Shown here in pieces: positions 9,215 through 17,673 of a DNA stretch of 56,851 bases. Positions within the stretch are counted from its first letter, which is position 1. The number at the start of each line of letters is the position of its first letter. The notes under the pieces are model-generated. The model did no database searches. It saw only the letters and a list, made by a program, of their open reading frames with translations, and was not told the DNA's origin. A program made the position numbers and the translations under genes. Source of the stretch: CAZHMN01 sp964533705 (lineage in GTDB: Bacteria > Electryoneota > B3-LCP). The stretch lies in NCBI GenBank assembly GCA_964533705.1, contig CAZHMN010000006.1, forward strand, positions 1 through 56,851, read 5' to 3'.

Positions 9215-10672
9215 TTATATCGATGGGCGATAGAGGTGCTTGACGAACACCTTGAACGCTTTCATGGTTCGCTTGCGCTCATCAATGTCAAACAATCCCT
9301 GCTTGAACTTATACCACAGGAAACTGGGCCTCAAGTAGAAAACCCGGCGGGCGTGGTCGCACCAGCGGATGAGTTCTTCCGGCGTGGAATCCTGAGTGCG
9401 GATAATGCAATTGTGCAGACCGTCGGGTGTCAGCCACTCTTCGTAATTATCCGTAACCAGCATTCCGTTTTCCTTCATTCGTTCATATTCCACAGTGCCG
9501 GGATAGACCATTAAAGGATAAAATTGGGCTGTATCCGGCTTTAAATCGCAGGCCATTTTGAGGGTCTTTTCCATCGTCCTGCGATTTTCACCCGGCCCGC
9601 CGACGATAAAACAGCCGTGCATGTAAATGCCGACTTTGCGGGCATTCTTGGCGAATTTGTAGTAATCCTCAACCGTGAGTCGCTTGCCGTAGGCGTCAAT
9701 GATCTCCTGATTCCCGGTCTCGAATCCCACACAGAGAGCCCGGCATCCGGCTCGCTTCATCGCTTTCAGGGTCTCGAAGGATATGTCAGCTCTGCTATTG
9801 GCATTCCAGGGCAATTTAAAGCCGCGCTTGATCATCCCCTCGCAGAGTTCGATGCAGCGCTTCTCGTTAATGGTAAAAATGTCGTCTTCGAAGAAGACCG
9901 CTCTGGCATCTGGGAATTCCTTCTGGATGAACATCAACTCATCCAAGACGCTCTCCACTGAACGGAAGCGGGTTTTATACCCCGAAAGAGTGGCCGTCCA
10001 GAGGCAAAAGGTACAGCGATAGGGGCAACCTCTGCCCGTGAGGATGGTGACGTTGGGGAAAAGACAATCCGGATTGAAATAATCCCATATATTCAGATGC
10101 CTCTTGTAAACCTCGGAGACGAAAGGCAGTTCATCCAGGTCGGAAATTAGAGGACGAGGTGGATTGTGAGAAACACTCCCGTTGGCCCGGTGCGAGATGC
10201 CCTCAAGGACGGTTGGATCATCGCCATTTTCGAGAGCTTTTGCCAACTCCTTCAGGGTGAAGTCATATTCCCCCCGAGCAATAAAATCTATTTTTTCAGA
10301 AAAGCCGAACGTTTCATCGGGCTTCGCGGTGGCATGCGTGCCCACCAGAATGCCCTTGGCCTCCGGTAATTTTTCTTTTAGTCTATTCAGCACATTGACA
10401 TCATTATATATGCTGGGTGTGGAGGTATCCAGAACTAAAAGATCCGGTTTGAATTCCAGCGCTTTTTTCTCAATTTCAGGGTAATCATAACCGGCCGCGG
10501 GGGCATCGTAGAACTGAACGTCAAATCCAGCTTTCTCAAGAGCACCGGTGGCGTAGGCCATCCAGTAGGGATAGTACATCGTATCCGACCGGGTTACTCC
10601 CGGATTGCGCTGTGGCCGGGAGTAACGCTTCAGAAAGGGCGGATTCAGCATGAAGACTTTCAGGCGATCCAT
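9215..10672 (-). CDS. B12-binding-domain radical SAM protein
   Basis: A 485-residue enzyme. The N-terminal part (about 1-150) has the cobalamin-binding Rossmann layout (LNPPFLKRYSRPQR, VLDTSTPSIYNDV, AKGILVGTHATAKP). The radical SAM core starts at GRGCPYRCTFCLW, whose three cysteines (C-x3-C-x2-C) bind the 4Fe-4S cluster. Later come FFEDDIFTINEKR and GFETGNQEIIDAYGKR, common to BchE-like B12 radical SAM enzymes. The substrate is unknown. Neighbouring envelope genes (a glycosyltransferase and others) make lipid or cell-surface modification a reasonable guess only. A CRP/FNR-like palindrome lies about 110 bases upstream. Confidence 0.85.
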   Translation of the reverse strand: MDRLKVFMLNPPFLKRYSRPQRNPGVTRSDTMYYPYWMAYATGALEKAGFDVQFYDAPAAGYDYPEIEKKALEFKPDLLVLDTSTPSIYNDVNVLNRLKEKLPEAKGILVGTHATAKPDETFGFSEKIDFIARGEYDFTLKELAKALENGDDPTVLEGISHRANGSVSHNPPRPLISDLDELPFVSEVYKRHLNIWDYFNPDCLFPNVTILTGRGCPYRCTFCLWTATLSGYKTRFRSVESVLDELMFIQKEFPDARAVFFEDDIFTINEKRCIELCEGMIKRGFKLPWNANSRADISFETLKAMKRAGCRALCVGFETGNQEIIDAYGKRLTVEDYYKFAKNARKVGIYMHGCFIVGGPGENRRTMEKTLKMACDLKPDTAQFYPLMVYPGTVEYERMKENGMLVTDNYEEWLTPDGLHNCIIRTQDSTPEELIRWCDHARRVFYLRPSFLWYKFKQGLFDIDERKRTMKAFKVFVKHLYRPSI

Positions 10673-10782
10673 TTATAGGCTCCGCAAGGGTATTCGGTGA
10701 TTGTTTGGTGAAATGTCCTCTGTCGTTTCAATGCAGACTATGACCCGAACTTTATTTAATACGCAATATATATGGTTTGTAT

Positions 10783-10798
10783 TGTGATCCAGATCACT
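10783..10798 (-). promoter_or_regulatory. CRP/FNR-family-like operator upstream of the radical SAM gene
   Basis: TGTGATCCAGATCACT closely matches the CRP consensus TGTGA-N6-TCACA. On the minus strand it is followed by AT-rich candidates for a -10 element, TATATT (10770-10765) and TATTAA (10761-10756). The second would put the palindrome centre near -41.5, the classical class II activator position. The start site is inferred. Confidence 0.5.
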
Positions 10799-10870
10799 TT
10801 TTTTATTTCAGGCGCACTTGATAGATTCATCATATTGCAGCAATGCTTATCCATTAAACCAAAGTTTGGT

Positions 10871-10942
10871 GCTGAGACCTGCATTAAATCCCGCGTTGGC
10901 GGGATGTAAAGTCGCGCAAGCGACTTTAAACCCAGTCTCAGC
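10871..10942. repeat. Palindromic element that folds as a three-way junction
   Basis: An outer 8-bp stem, GCTGAGAC (10871-10878) and GTCTCAGC (10935-10942), closes two perfect hairpins. One is ATCCCGC, loop GTTG, GCGGGAT (10888-10905). The other is TAAAGTCGC, loop GCAA, GCGACTTTA (10907-10928). It occupies most of the 320-base gap between the glycosyltransferase and radical SAM genes, in which I see no gene. It looks like a REP-type dispersed element. Confidence 0.6.
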
Positions 10943-10993
10943 CGCAGAATTTATTCTTCGGCAACTGGAGAAGCACATTTCTTTTGCAATTTG

Positions 10994-12049
10994 CTATATG
11001 AGCTGCTTGCGCATGACATTTATCCGTTCCATAACACTTTCAGGACTCAATTCTTCCATGCAGCGCAAATGCTCACAGCCCTCGAAGATGCTGTTGCAAT
11101 AGCAGGGACTGCAGTCCAGACCAGAAGTGATCCACTGATTCAGGTCCGATCTTGGAAGCAGCGATCTGGGATTGGACGGTCCGAAAATCGCCAGGCTGGG
11201 AATTTTAAACGCCACGGCTACATGCATGACCGCCGAATCGTTGCAGATCAGCATACAGCAGCGTTGGATCAAACCGGCCGTATGTCGAAAACCCGTCTTC
11301 CCGATCAGATTGATGACTCGAGCCGACGTACCCCTGGTAATCTCCTCACCGATCGCAACTTCCTGCGGACTTCCGGTCAAAACAATCGGAAGATCCCAAT
11401 TCAAATGCAAAAGATCGCAGAGTTCCCGAAATTTCGCCGCTCCCCAGCGCTTCTCGAATACGTTCTGTCTGGGATTTACCCCCCCGCCCGGCGCCACGAC
11501 CAAAAATTCACCGGACTTGATATTGTTTTCCGCCAGCAGGTTATTAGAATACTGCCGCTCTTCTTCCGTCAGAAAGAAATCCAGGGCAACGTCACTTCCC
11601 CGCCAGCCCGTCAGTCTGGCAATATCGAGATAGTTATCAGCAATATACCTGTCGGTATTCGGTTGCCATTCGGTTTTTGCCGTTAATAGTTTACCGCGCT
11701 TTTTTAATTGAAAGTCAAAAAAACCGAATCGTTTGGATATGCCCGCCAGCACCGTAATCAGGTGAATCAGCGGATGAGAATGAAAAATGTAAGCGACGTC
11801 AAAACCTTTTTTGCGCAGTATGGATACCAATTTCAGGTATCCGAGGGGCTGCCTGTTTTGAATCCAGGGATCCGGATAGGCGATAATTTCATCGAGGTTG
11901 GGATTACCTTCCAGCGCGACCTTCGACCACTCGCCAACCACCACGGAAATATGAGCATTAGGATGCACCGACCGTAAGGCGCGAATCGCCGGGGTGATCA
12001 AGATCAAATCCCCTATGCCCTGATTGCGGAGAATTAGAACACGCTCCAG
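10994..12049 (-). CDS. Family 9 glycosyltransferase (heptosyltransferase-like)
   Basis: A GT-B enzyme that would add a heptose or related sugar to lipopolysaccharide core at the inner membrane. It shows GDLILITPAIRALRSVHPNAHISVV at its start (given here in part: GDLILITPAIRALR), APGGGVNPRQ in the middle and the donor-site phrase LIQRCCMLICNDSAVMH near the end, all typical of the family. The usual ATG is missing. The conserved N-terminal strand RVLILRNQGIGD is encoded in frame upstream of the first TTG, and the frame is closed by a TGA at 12064-12062. The only reasonable start that keeps this strand is a CTG at 12049, placed 7 bases after AAGGGG. This gives 351 residues, a normal family length. 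Confidence 0.8.
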   Translation of the reverse strand: MERVLILRNQGIGDLILITPAIRALRSVHPNAHISVVVGEWSKVALEGNPNLDEIIAYPDPWIQNRQPLGYLKLVSILRKKGFDVAYIFHSHPLIHLITVLAGISKRFGFFDFQLKKRGKLLTAKTEWQPNTDRYIADNYLDIARLTGWRGSDVALDFFLTEEERQYSNNLLAENNIKSGEFLVVAPGGGVNPRQNVFEKRWGAAKFRELCDLLHLNWDLPIVLTGSPQEVAIGEEITRGTSARVINLIGKTGFRHTAGLIQRCCMLICNDSAVMHVAVAFKIPSLAIFGPSNPRSLLPRSDLNQWITSGLDCSPCYCNSIFEGCEHLRCMEELSPESVMERINVMRKQLI

Positions 12050-12221
12050 AAGACCACCCCTTCATTAACCGGATCATTATAAAATTTATTCTCTAAAACA
12101 TGGAAAGTCAAGTAAAAAGTGGCATTTAAGGACAATCTTTTTATTTTGATGAAGTTCATTAGGCAGAATTGAGCCATGATCTGCCAGAAAATCAGGCATG
12201 TCACAATACCTGAATAAAAAC

Positions 12222-12239
12222 GCCGGACCTCCCGCCGGC
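12222..12239 (-). terminator. Terminator downstream of rho
   Basis: On the minus strand GCCGG, an 8-base loop and CCGGC are followed by GTTTTTA, 32 bases after the rho stop codon. Confidence 0.75.
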
Positions 12240-12270
12240 ATTTCCGAAAAAAGGATAACGTACAGCGTAA

Positions 12271-13524
12271 TTACCCGCCGTTCTTCATATTATCGAAGAA
12301 TTCTTTATTGGATTTCGTCCCCCGCATTTTCTCCAGGATAAAACGCATGGTTTCGACCTGGTTCGAGTCCGCCAGCAGATTGCGCAGTATCCAGATCTTG
12401 TTCAACACTTCTTCCTTCAGAAGCAGTTCCTCTTTGCGGGTTCCGGATCGGTTGATATCCATGGCGGGAAAGACTCTGATGTCTGCCAAGCGGCGATCCA
12501 GCACCAGCTCCATGTTGCCGGTACCTTTGAACTCTTCGAAAATCACATCGTCCATACGGCTGCCGGTCTCGATAAGAGCCGTGGCGATGATGGTCAGCGA
12601 TCCACCTTCTTCGATGTTGCGCGCCGCTCCGAAAAACCGCTTCGGTTCGTAAAGCGCGGTGGCGTCCATCCCGCCCGAAAGAATGCGGCCTGAATGCGGA
12701 CTCACGGCGTTGTGCGCCCGAGCCAGTCGGGTAATGCTGTCCAGCAGAATGACGACGTCGTGCTTGTATTCAACCAGCCGCTTGGCTTTTTCGATGACCA
12801 TGCTGGCGACCTGAATATGGCGTTCGGGCTTCTCGTCGAACGTGGAACTGATGACCTCGCCGGTGACGGTGCGCTCCATGTCCGTCACCTCCTCCGGTCT
12901 CTCATCAATCAGCAGTACGATCAGCGTAACGTCCGGGTGATTAGTGGCGATGGAATTGGCGATCTTCTGCAACAGAATTGTTTTACCCGTTCTGGGTGGC
13001 GCGACGATCAGACCTCTCTGCCCTTTGCCGATGGGCGTGAAGATGTCCATGATGCGTGTGGAATAATCCTTGGGGTCCACTTCCAGGTTGAATTTCTCGA
13101 GCGGATAGAGCGGAGTCAGATTGTCAAAAATGATCTTATCGCGCATCTCCTCGGCGCCTTCAAAATTCACCGCCTCCACCTTTAATAGAGCGAAGAAGCG
13201 TTCGCTATCCTTCGGCGGCCGAATCTGTCCGGACACATGTACGCCTTTGCGCAGGCCGAAACGTTTGATCTGGGAGGGTGAGACGTAAATGTCATCCGGG
13301 CCTGGCAGGTAGTTCGAGGCCGGAGAGCGCAAAAAGCCGTAGCCGTCAGGGAGGATTTCGAGGACCCCTTGAGCGAAAATCAGCCCATCCTTCTCGGTTT
13401 GCTTCTCCAGAATCTTGAAAATGAGATCCTGACGAGGCATGCTTGAGTAATCTTCGACGTCGAGGTCTTTGGCAACCTTATTCAGATCGGCGATCTTCAT
13501 CGCCTTCAGTTCAACGAGATCCAT
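12271..13524 (-). CDS. rho: Transcription termination factor Rho
   Basis: A 417-residue hexameric RNA helicase that ends transcription at Rho-dependent sites. The N-terminal Rho_N helices cover residues 1-45 and the RNA-binding cold-shock-like fold about 50-120 (GVLEILPDGYGFLRSP). The ATPase follows, with P-loop APPRTGKT at 175-182 (Lys 181), LLIDERPEEVTDM, the Walker B region VVILLDSITRLARAHN and the Q/R-loop region GGMDATALYEPKRFFGAARN. The length is typical. It starts with ATG after AAAGGAAAG. It has its own promoter overlapping the folC stop and a leader of roughly 200 bases, as often seen for autoregulated rho genes. Confidence 0.98.
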   Translation of the reverse strand: MDLVELKAMKIADLNKVAKDLDVEDYSSMPRQDLIFKILEKQTEKDGLIFAQGVLEILPDGYGFLRSPASNYLPGPDDIYVSPSQIKRFGLRKGVHVSGQIRPPKDSERFFALLKVEAVNFEGAEEMRDKIIFDNLTPLYPLEKFNLEVDPKDYSTRIMDIFTPIGKGQRGLIVAPPRTGKTILLQKIANSIATNHPDVTLIVLLIDERPEEVTDMERTVTGEVISSTFDEKPERHIQVASMVIEKAKRLVEYKHDVVILLDSITRLARAHNAVSPHSGRILSGGMDATALYEPKRFFGAARNIEEGGSLTIIATALIETGSRMDDVIFEEFKGTGNMELVLDRRLADIRVFPAMDINRSGTRKEELLLKEEVLNKIWILRNLLADSNQVETMRFILEKMRGTKSNKEFFDNMKNGG

Positions 13525-13738
13525 GCTCTTTCCTTTGACTAAACAGGAAACTTCGATTCAGTTTGAGGTATTGCGTCCGGTGAGTAACCAGGTTCTATCG
13601 CAGAGCCAAGAGTTCCTAAAATGCCGCCCAGGTCGATTATTATGGAAGAAATTTTATCGAGGGTCTATCGCACAGGTTGGAATAATGATTATGGCCAGGG
13701 GGTTCGATTGGGAAGTAAACCCTTGTAGCTATTGATTA

Positions 13739-13767
13739 AATATAGATAATTTCTAATTGAATGTCAA
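13739..13767 (-). promoter_or_regulatory. Sigma-70-type promoter of rho
   Basis: On the minus strand TTGACA (13767-13762), a 17-base spacer, then TATATT (13744-13739). The -35 box overlaps the folC stop codon. The start site would be about 13732, leaving a leader of some 205 bases before the rho ATG. Confidence 0.75.
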
Positions 13768-15050
13768 GAATATTTTTGATTTTTTAGAACTTCTTCAACC
13801 AGCAGGTGCGAGCCGATAACCAGAATGAGATCTCTTTCGCCGGTCATCGTCAGCGCCAAGTTGATCGCCTCGCCGGCTGATAAGCAGGAATCCGCTACCC
13901 ACCCAACCTGGTTGGCGATTGTTTCGATCTCTTCAACGTCCAATCCCCGCGGCGCGGGCAGCGGAACGATGAATCCCCTATCAGCTTCACCCTTGAGGAT
14001 TTCCATCATACCTATGACATCCTTATCACGAAGCGAGCTGAATATGACAGCAATTTTTGATGGCTTCCAGATTCGGCGGACGTCGAGGAGAACTTCACGG
14101 ACGGCACCGGGATTATGCCCCACATCTACAATAAGCGTGGGCTTTTTTTCAATCTCCTGTAACCTGCCGGGCCAGGAGACGTGCTCGATTCCACGTTGAA
14201 TTGCTTCCCCATCAATTCCGGGGAACTCATCGGCCAGAAGACAACTCGCTCCCAGAGCGGCTTTTAGATTTTCTATTTGGAAAAAACCCGTGAGGGGAAA
14301 TTTAAGTTCCGACAGGGAAACATCACCAACCGCCCTGCTTATCCGGGCCGCGCCGGTGATTCCTCGAGGAGTTACGGACAGAGGAGAAAATTCGACAACG
14401 TCCGACGTCCGGTAGAGAGTCGCTCCGAAAACCTCGGCTCTGTTTATTAATACGTTCGCCACCTCCGGTTGTTGGTCGCAGATCAAGGCCTTTCTTCCGG
14501 ATCGAAATATGCCTGCTTTATCGGCAGCAATCTGCTGCAAAGTGCTGCCCAACCGATCCGTATGGTCGTAATCAATAGGCGTGATGATTGATAAAATACT
14601 GTCCACAACTCCCGTCGCATCGTAAGTTCCACCCAATCCCACTTCCACAACGGCTATATCAACTTCGCCCCGGCGAAAAGCATCCAGTGCCATGGCTGTG
14701 GAGACCTCGAAAAAGGTGCAATGATGCTCTCTTATGAAATCCCAATGTTCAGCCAGAAAGGCAAAGACTTCTTCATCGGAGATCGGTGTTCCGGTGATAT
14801 GAATTCGTTCGCCGAAACTCAGGATATGAGGCGACGTGTACCGACCAACCTTGAGACCTGCAGAACGGAGAACTGAATCCAACACGGCGACCACCGTCCC
14901 TTTACCGTTGGTTCCGCCCACAAGTACGGCGGGATAATTTCCTTCAGGATGATCCAACCGTTTGCAGAAGCGGCGGATATTATCCAGGTTTCGGGTCATC
15001 CCGAACCGTTGTAGTCCGAAAAAATCGTCCCAGGTTAACAGCGGTTTCAC
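13764..15050 (-). CDS. folC: Folylpolyglutamate synthase / dihydrofolate synthase
   Basis: A cytosolic ATP-dependent ligase that adds glutamate to (dihydro)pteroate or folates. It shows GGTNGKGTVVAVLDS (ATP-binding loop), YTSPHILSFGERI, EVGLGGTYDATGVV and DVGHNPGAVREVL, all hallmarks of FolC. The frame can be read 95 codons upstream of this start, but that stretch lies over murI and has no FolC similarity. The real start is the GTG at 15050, whose GTGA overlaps the murI stop, and the protein begins VKPLLTWDDFFGLQRFGM. That gives 428 residues, the normal family size. It is translationally coupled to murI. Confidence 0.93.
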   Translation of the reverse strand: MKPLLTWDDFFGLQRFGMTRNLDNIRRFCKRLDHPEGNYPAVLVGGTNGKGTVVAVLDSVLRSAGLKVGRYTSPHILSFGERIHITGTPISDEEVFAFLAEHWDFIREHHCTFFEVSTAMALDAFRRGEVDIAVVEVGLGGTYDATGVVDSILSIITPIDYDHTDRLGSTLQQIAADKAGIFRSGRKALICDQQPEVANVLINRAEVFGATLYRTSDVVEFSPLSVTPRGITGAARISRAVGDVSLSELKFPLTGFFQIENLKAALGASCLLADEFPGIDGEAIQRGIEHVSWPGRLQEIEKKPTLIVDVGHNPGAVREVLLDVRRIWKPSKIAVIFSSLRDKDVIGMMEILKGEADRGFIVPLPAPRGLDVEEIETIANQVGWVADSCLSAGEAINLALTMTGERDLILVIGSHLLVEEVLKNQKYS

Positions 15051-15916
15051 GGCAGTTCTTGGGTGCGTGAAGGTCGCAGCCCTTTCCAGGGCTCTGCGAT
15101 GAAGACGTTTCCGAGCGGCTGACCGAGGAATCTTTGACCGAGGTCTTCGAAGCGGCGTGGAAGGTCGCTGACGAAGAAGCGCTTTTCGCACTGCTGAGTT
15201 GAATTCATCATCTGCTTGTTCTCGAGCAAAACAGCAACCTCTCTGGCCGTTTCCTCGGCGGAATCTACAAGAGCAATGTCGGGGCCCAAAATGCGGGATA
15301 GCAAAGGTTTTATCAACGGGTAGTGCGTACAACCCAATATCAGAGTATCAATTCCTTCAGCCACCAGGGGATCTAAATATTTCCTGACGACGAGTTCAGA
15401 GATTTCCCCTTCCGTCCAGCCTTCTTCGACCAGGGGAACGAATAACGGGCACGAAGTGGAATAAACCTTTAATTCCGGATTGAGACGCTCGATCTCGGTC
15501 TCGTAAGCACGGGAATCCACGGTCGCTGAGGTGCCGATGACGCCGATGTGGCCGTTATTGCTGACAGCCGCCGCTGCTCTGGCACCCGGTTTGATCACGC
15601 CGATGACCGGCACTTTCAGGTAACGATCCAATTCACTTAAAGCAACGGCTGAGGCAGTGTTGCAGGCGACAACTATGAGTTTGACACCGTGCCCTAAGAG
15701 AAACAGGCTGTCTTCCCAGGCAAACTCTCGTACAGCGCGATCCGATTTGGTACCATAAGGAACCCGCGCGGTATCCCCGAAATAGACCAGCGATTCCCCC
15801 GGCAGCAAGCGCATGATCTCGCGGACGACGGTTAGCCCGCCGATGCCCGAGTCGAAAATGCCGATGGGTCGGGATGTTAATTCACGGCCATCTTCTATGT
15901 CCTGATAAGATGCCAT
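15047..15916 (-). CDS. murI: Glutamate racemase
   Basis: Makes D-glutamate for peptidoglycan by racemising L-glutamate in the cytosol without a cofactor. Signature segments are PIGIFDSGIGGLTVVREI, YFGDTARVPYG, the first catalytic Cys in VACNTAS and the second in LGCTHYPL. At 289 residues it is slightly longer than average because of a C-terminal tail (about 255-289) with no clear role. It lies 42 bases after the amidase gene and overlaps folC by 4 bases, so amidase, murI and folC probably form one unit centred on the cell wall. Confidence 0.96.
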   Translation of the reverse strand: MASYQDIEDGRELTSRPIGIFDSGIGGLTVVREIMRLLPGESLVYFGDTARVPYGTKSDRAVREFAWEDSLFLLGHGVKLIVVACNTASAVALSELDRYLKVPVIGVIKPGARAAAAVSNNGHIGVIGTSATVDSRAYETEIERLNPELKVYSTSCPLFVPLVEEGWTEGEISELVVRKYLDPLVAEGIDTLILGCTHYPLIKPLLSRILGPDIALVDSAEETAREVAVLLENKQMMNSTQQCEKRFFVSDLPRRFEDLGQRFLGQPLGNVFIAEPWKGLRPSRTQELP

Positions 15917-15958
15917 TTGTCTTTTAGAAATAGCTTAACATAGAACGGAGCGATCCCC

Positions 15959-17527
15959 TCACGGCCTCGTTGTCAGACCTCTCTCCTTCTGATCTTCCCT
16001 TTTCTTGAATTCCAGGATGCTCTCGTAGATTCCCTGGGCTATCTTCTGGCGGAATTTTTTGGTTTTCAGGAGTTTCTCTTCCCGCTTGTTCGACAGGAAA
16101 GGGGCTTCGAAGAGAATGGCGGGCATAGAAGCCCCTACCAATACGTAGAAACCAGCTTGATCCACGCCGCGATCCTTGAGGTTGGTGTGAATCTTCATCT
16201 TGCTCTGCAGAATATCCGCCATAGTTTCGCTTTCCTTGGCGAATTCCGCCTGTGCCATCGCCAGCAGGATGTAATTCTCCTCGGTCAAATCCTGATACTG
16301 ATTCTTCGACTCTTCATATTTGATCACGGAGTTCTCCAAAAGAGCCACCTCCATGGCCCTCTCGCTCCTGGCCGGCTTCAAAAAGTAGGTCTCAAATCCG
16401 TTGGCGCTCCTATACTTCGATGAATTGCAATGAATGGAAATGAAGAGTTTTCCGCCCACCTGGTTGGCGAATTTGGTGCGGTCGCTTAGACCGATAAAGC
16501 GGTCGTCTTCACGAGTTAAAACCACCCGGAGGTCGGTATTTTTCTCCAGCAGTTTTTTTAACCTCAGGGCAACGTCCAGCACAACGTCCTTCTCCTTCAA
16601 TCCCGTCACCCCGATTGCGCCGGTATCCTTGCCACCGTGCCCCGGATCAATCACCACGCAGTCGATCTTCCAGCGCTCCTGATCGCGCTCCAAAAGCTGG
16701 TTGACTTCCTCCCCGGGAGGCGATTCGGCTTGAACCATCGAATCCGGCGCGACAATACTTGTCGTCAGCGAAATAATGATCTGATCGGGATTCTCCTCCT
16801 GCCAGAGGGTGTGATCCAGGACCTGCCTCGAAAGTTTGAACGTCAACTGTACCGACTCTGGTAACTCGTCAATAATCAATTCCTTGATGGCGCCTTCGGG
16901 CGGGATCATTTCCAGCGCTTTGCGATTGACCTTGGCTCCCATCAGAGTGAGGCTAAGCCGCCCATCACGCAGCGCGGCGCCGGAAATGGCTAACTTCCGC
17001 AGACAGGATATTCTGATTAACGTGCCGTTTTCTTTGGGGTCATAGCTGATGGCGTAAACGTCGAATTGCGTGGGACGAATTGTCACCGTCCACAAGTAGC
17101 GTTCGTAATCTATTCTGGCAGGATAAACGGTGGTGAGAATTTCCAGGAAAGCATCGAGCGGCGCCCAGAGTCTATTCCGGTCGTAAATCACCTCGGAGGG
17201 CAATTGATAAATTCGATCCCCGATCACGACAAAGGCGTTATCCGCGCTCCATTTGAGGCGTACCGATCCTATCGTGTATTGAAGTTTCCTGCGTTCAGCG
17301 TTGAAAAAGGTGCGAATGTTCAGCGCCTCGGCGAAGTCGTTCAGATCCGCATAAAGCAGATCACCGCTTTGAAGAACTGAAACCCGGGCGTCCGGCAATG
17401 GCCCATCAGGGAAACTGACTGTCAGATAATCAGCGCCGGCCGAGGCTCCAACAAGGAGTAGCATAACCAGGAATCCCAGCGCTGGAATCCGCGTGTATCG
17501 AATGAATGCACTCGCCATCTTTATCAT
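15959..17527 (-). CDS. N-acetylmuramoyl-L-alanine amidase (AmiC type) with AMIN domain
   Basis: An exported zinc amidase that cuts the bond between MurNAc and the stem peptide, used in cell separation or peptidoglycan turnover. A signal peptide or anchor covers about residues 1-30. A copper-amine-oxidase-like/AMIN beta region follows (about 35-250). The Amidase_3 catalytic domain starts at VVIDPGHGGKDTGAIG (first zinc ligand His) and includes the zinc-binding ISIHCNSS and the late glutamate in PAILFEAPFLSN. The start could be the ATG at 17527 or the one three codons later. It leads the amidase-murI-folC group on the minus strand. Confidence 0.92.
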   Translation of the reverse strand: MIKMASAFIRYTRIPALGFLVMLLLVGASAGADYLTVSFPDGPLPDARVSVLQSGDLLYADLNDFAEALNIRTFFNAERRKLQYTIGSVRLKWSADNAFVVIGDRIYQLPSEVIYDRNRLWAPLDAFLEILTTVYPARIDYERYLWTVTIRPTQFDVYAISYDPKENGTLIRISCLRKLAISGAALRDGRLSLTLMGAKVNRKALEMIPPEGAIKELIIDELPESVQLTFKLSRQVLDHTLWQEENPDQIIISLTTSIVAPDSMVQAESPPGEEVNQLLERDQERWKIDCVVIDPGHGGKDTGAIGVTGLKEKDVVLDVALRLKKLLEKNTDLRVVLTREDDRFIGLSDRTKFANQVGGKLFISIHCNSSKYRSANGFETYFLKPARSERAMEVALLENSVIKYEESKNQYQDLTEENYILLAMAQAEFAKESETMADILQSKMKIHTNLKDRGVDQAGFYVLVGASMPAILFEAPFLSNKREEKLLKTKKFRQKIAQGIYESILEFKKREDQKERGLTTRP

Positions 17528-17623
17528 TCCGTTTCAGAACTCGAAGGGATGGAGACAACTTTTAAATAAATTATTAGATGTTATATGTAACTGTTAAATA
17601 ATAGGATACAACCATATTTTTTG

Positions 17624-17640
17624 TGGCACGTACCTTGCAT
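17624..17640 (+). promoter_or_regulatory. Sigma-54 (-24/-12) promoter
   Basis: TGGCACG, four bases, TTGCAT matches the sigma-54 consensus exactly, with the GG and GC doublets 12 bases apart. Transcription would start near 17650, just before the ribosome binding site AAGGAGG at 17662-17668. Confidence 0.8.
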
Positions 17641-17673
17641 ATCCATCATGTAGAAACCATCAAGGAGGTTGCC

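Noticed and set aside
15051..15332. N-terminal extension of FolC by 94 residues
   Set aside because: It lies wholly over murI in another frame, is Arg/Pro-rich without family similarity, and the GTG overlapping the murI stop gives the normal FolC length.
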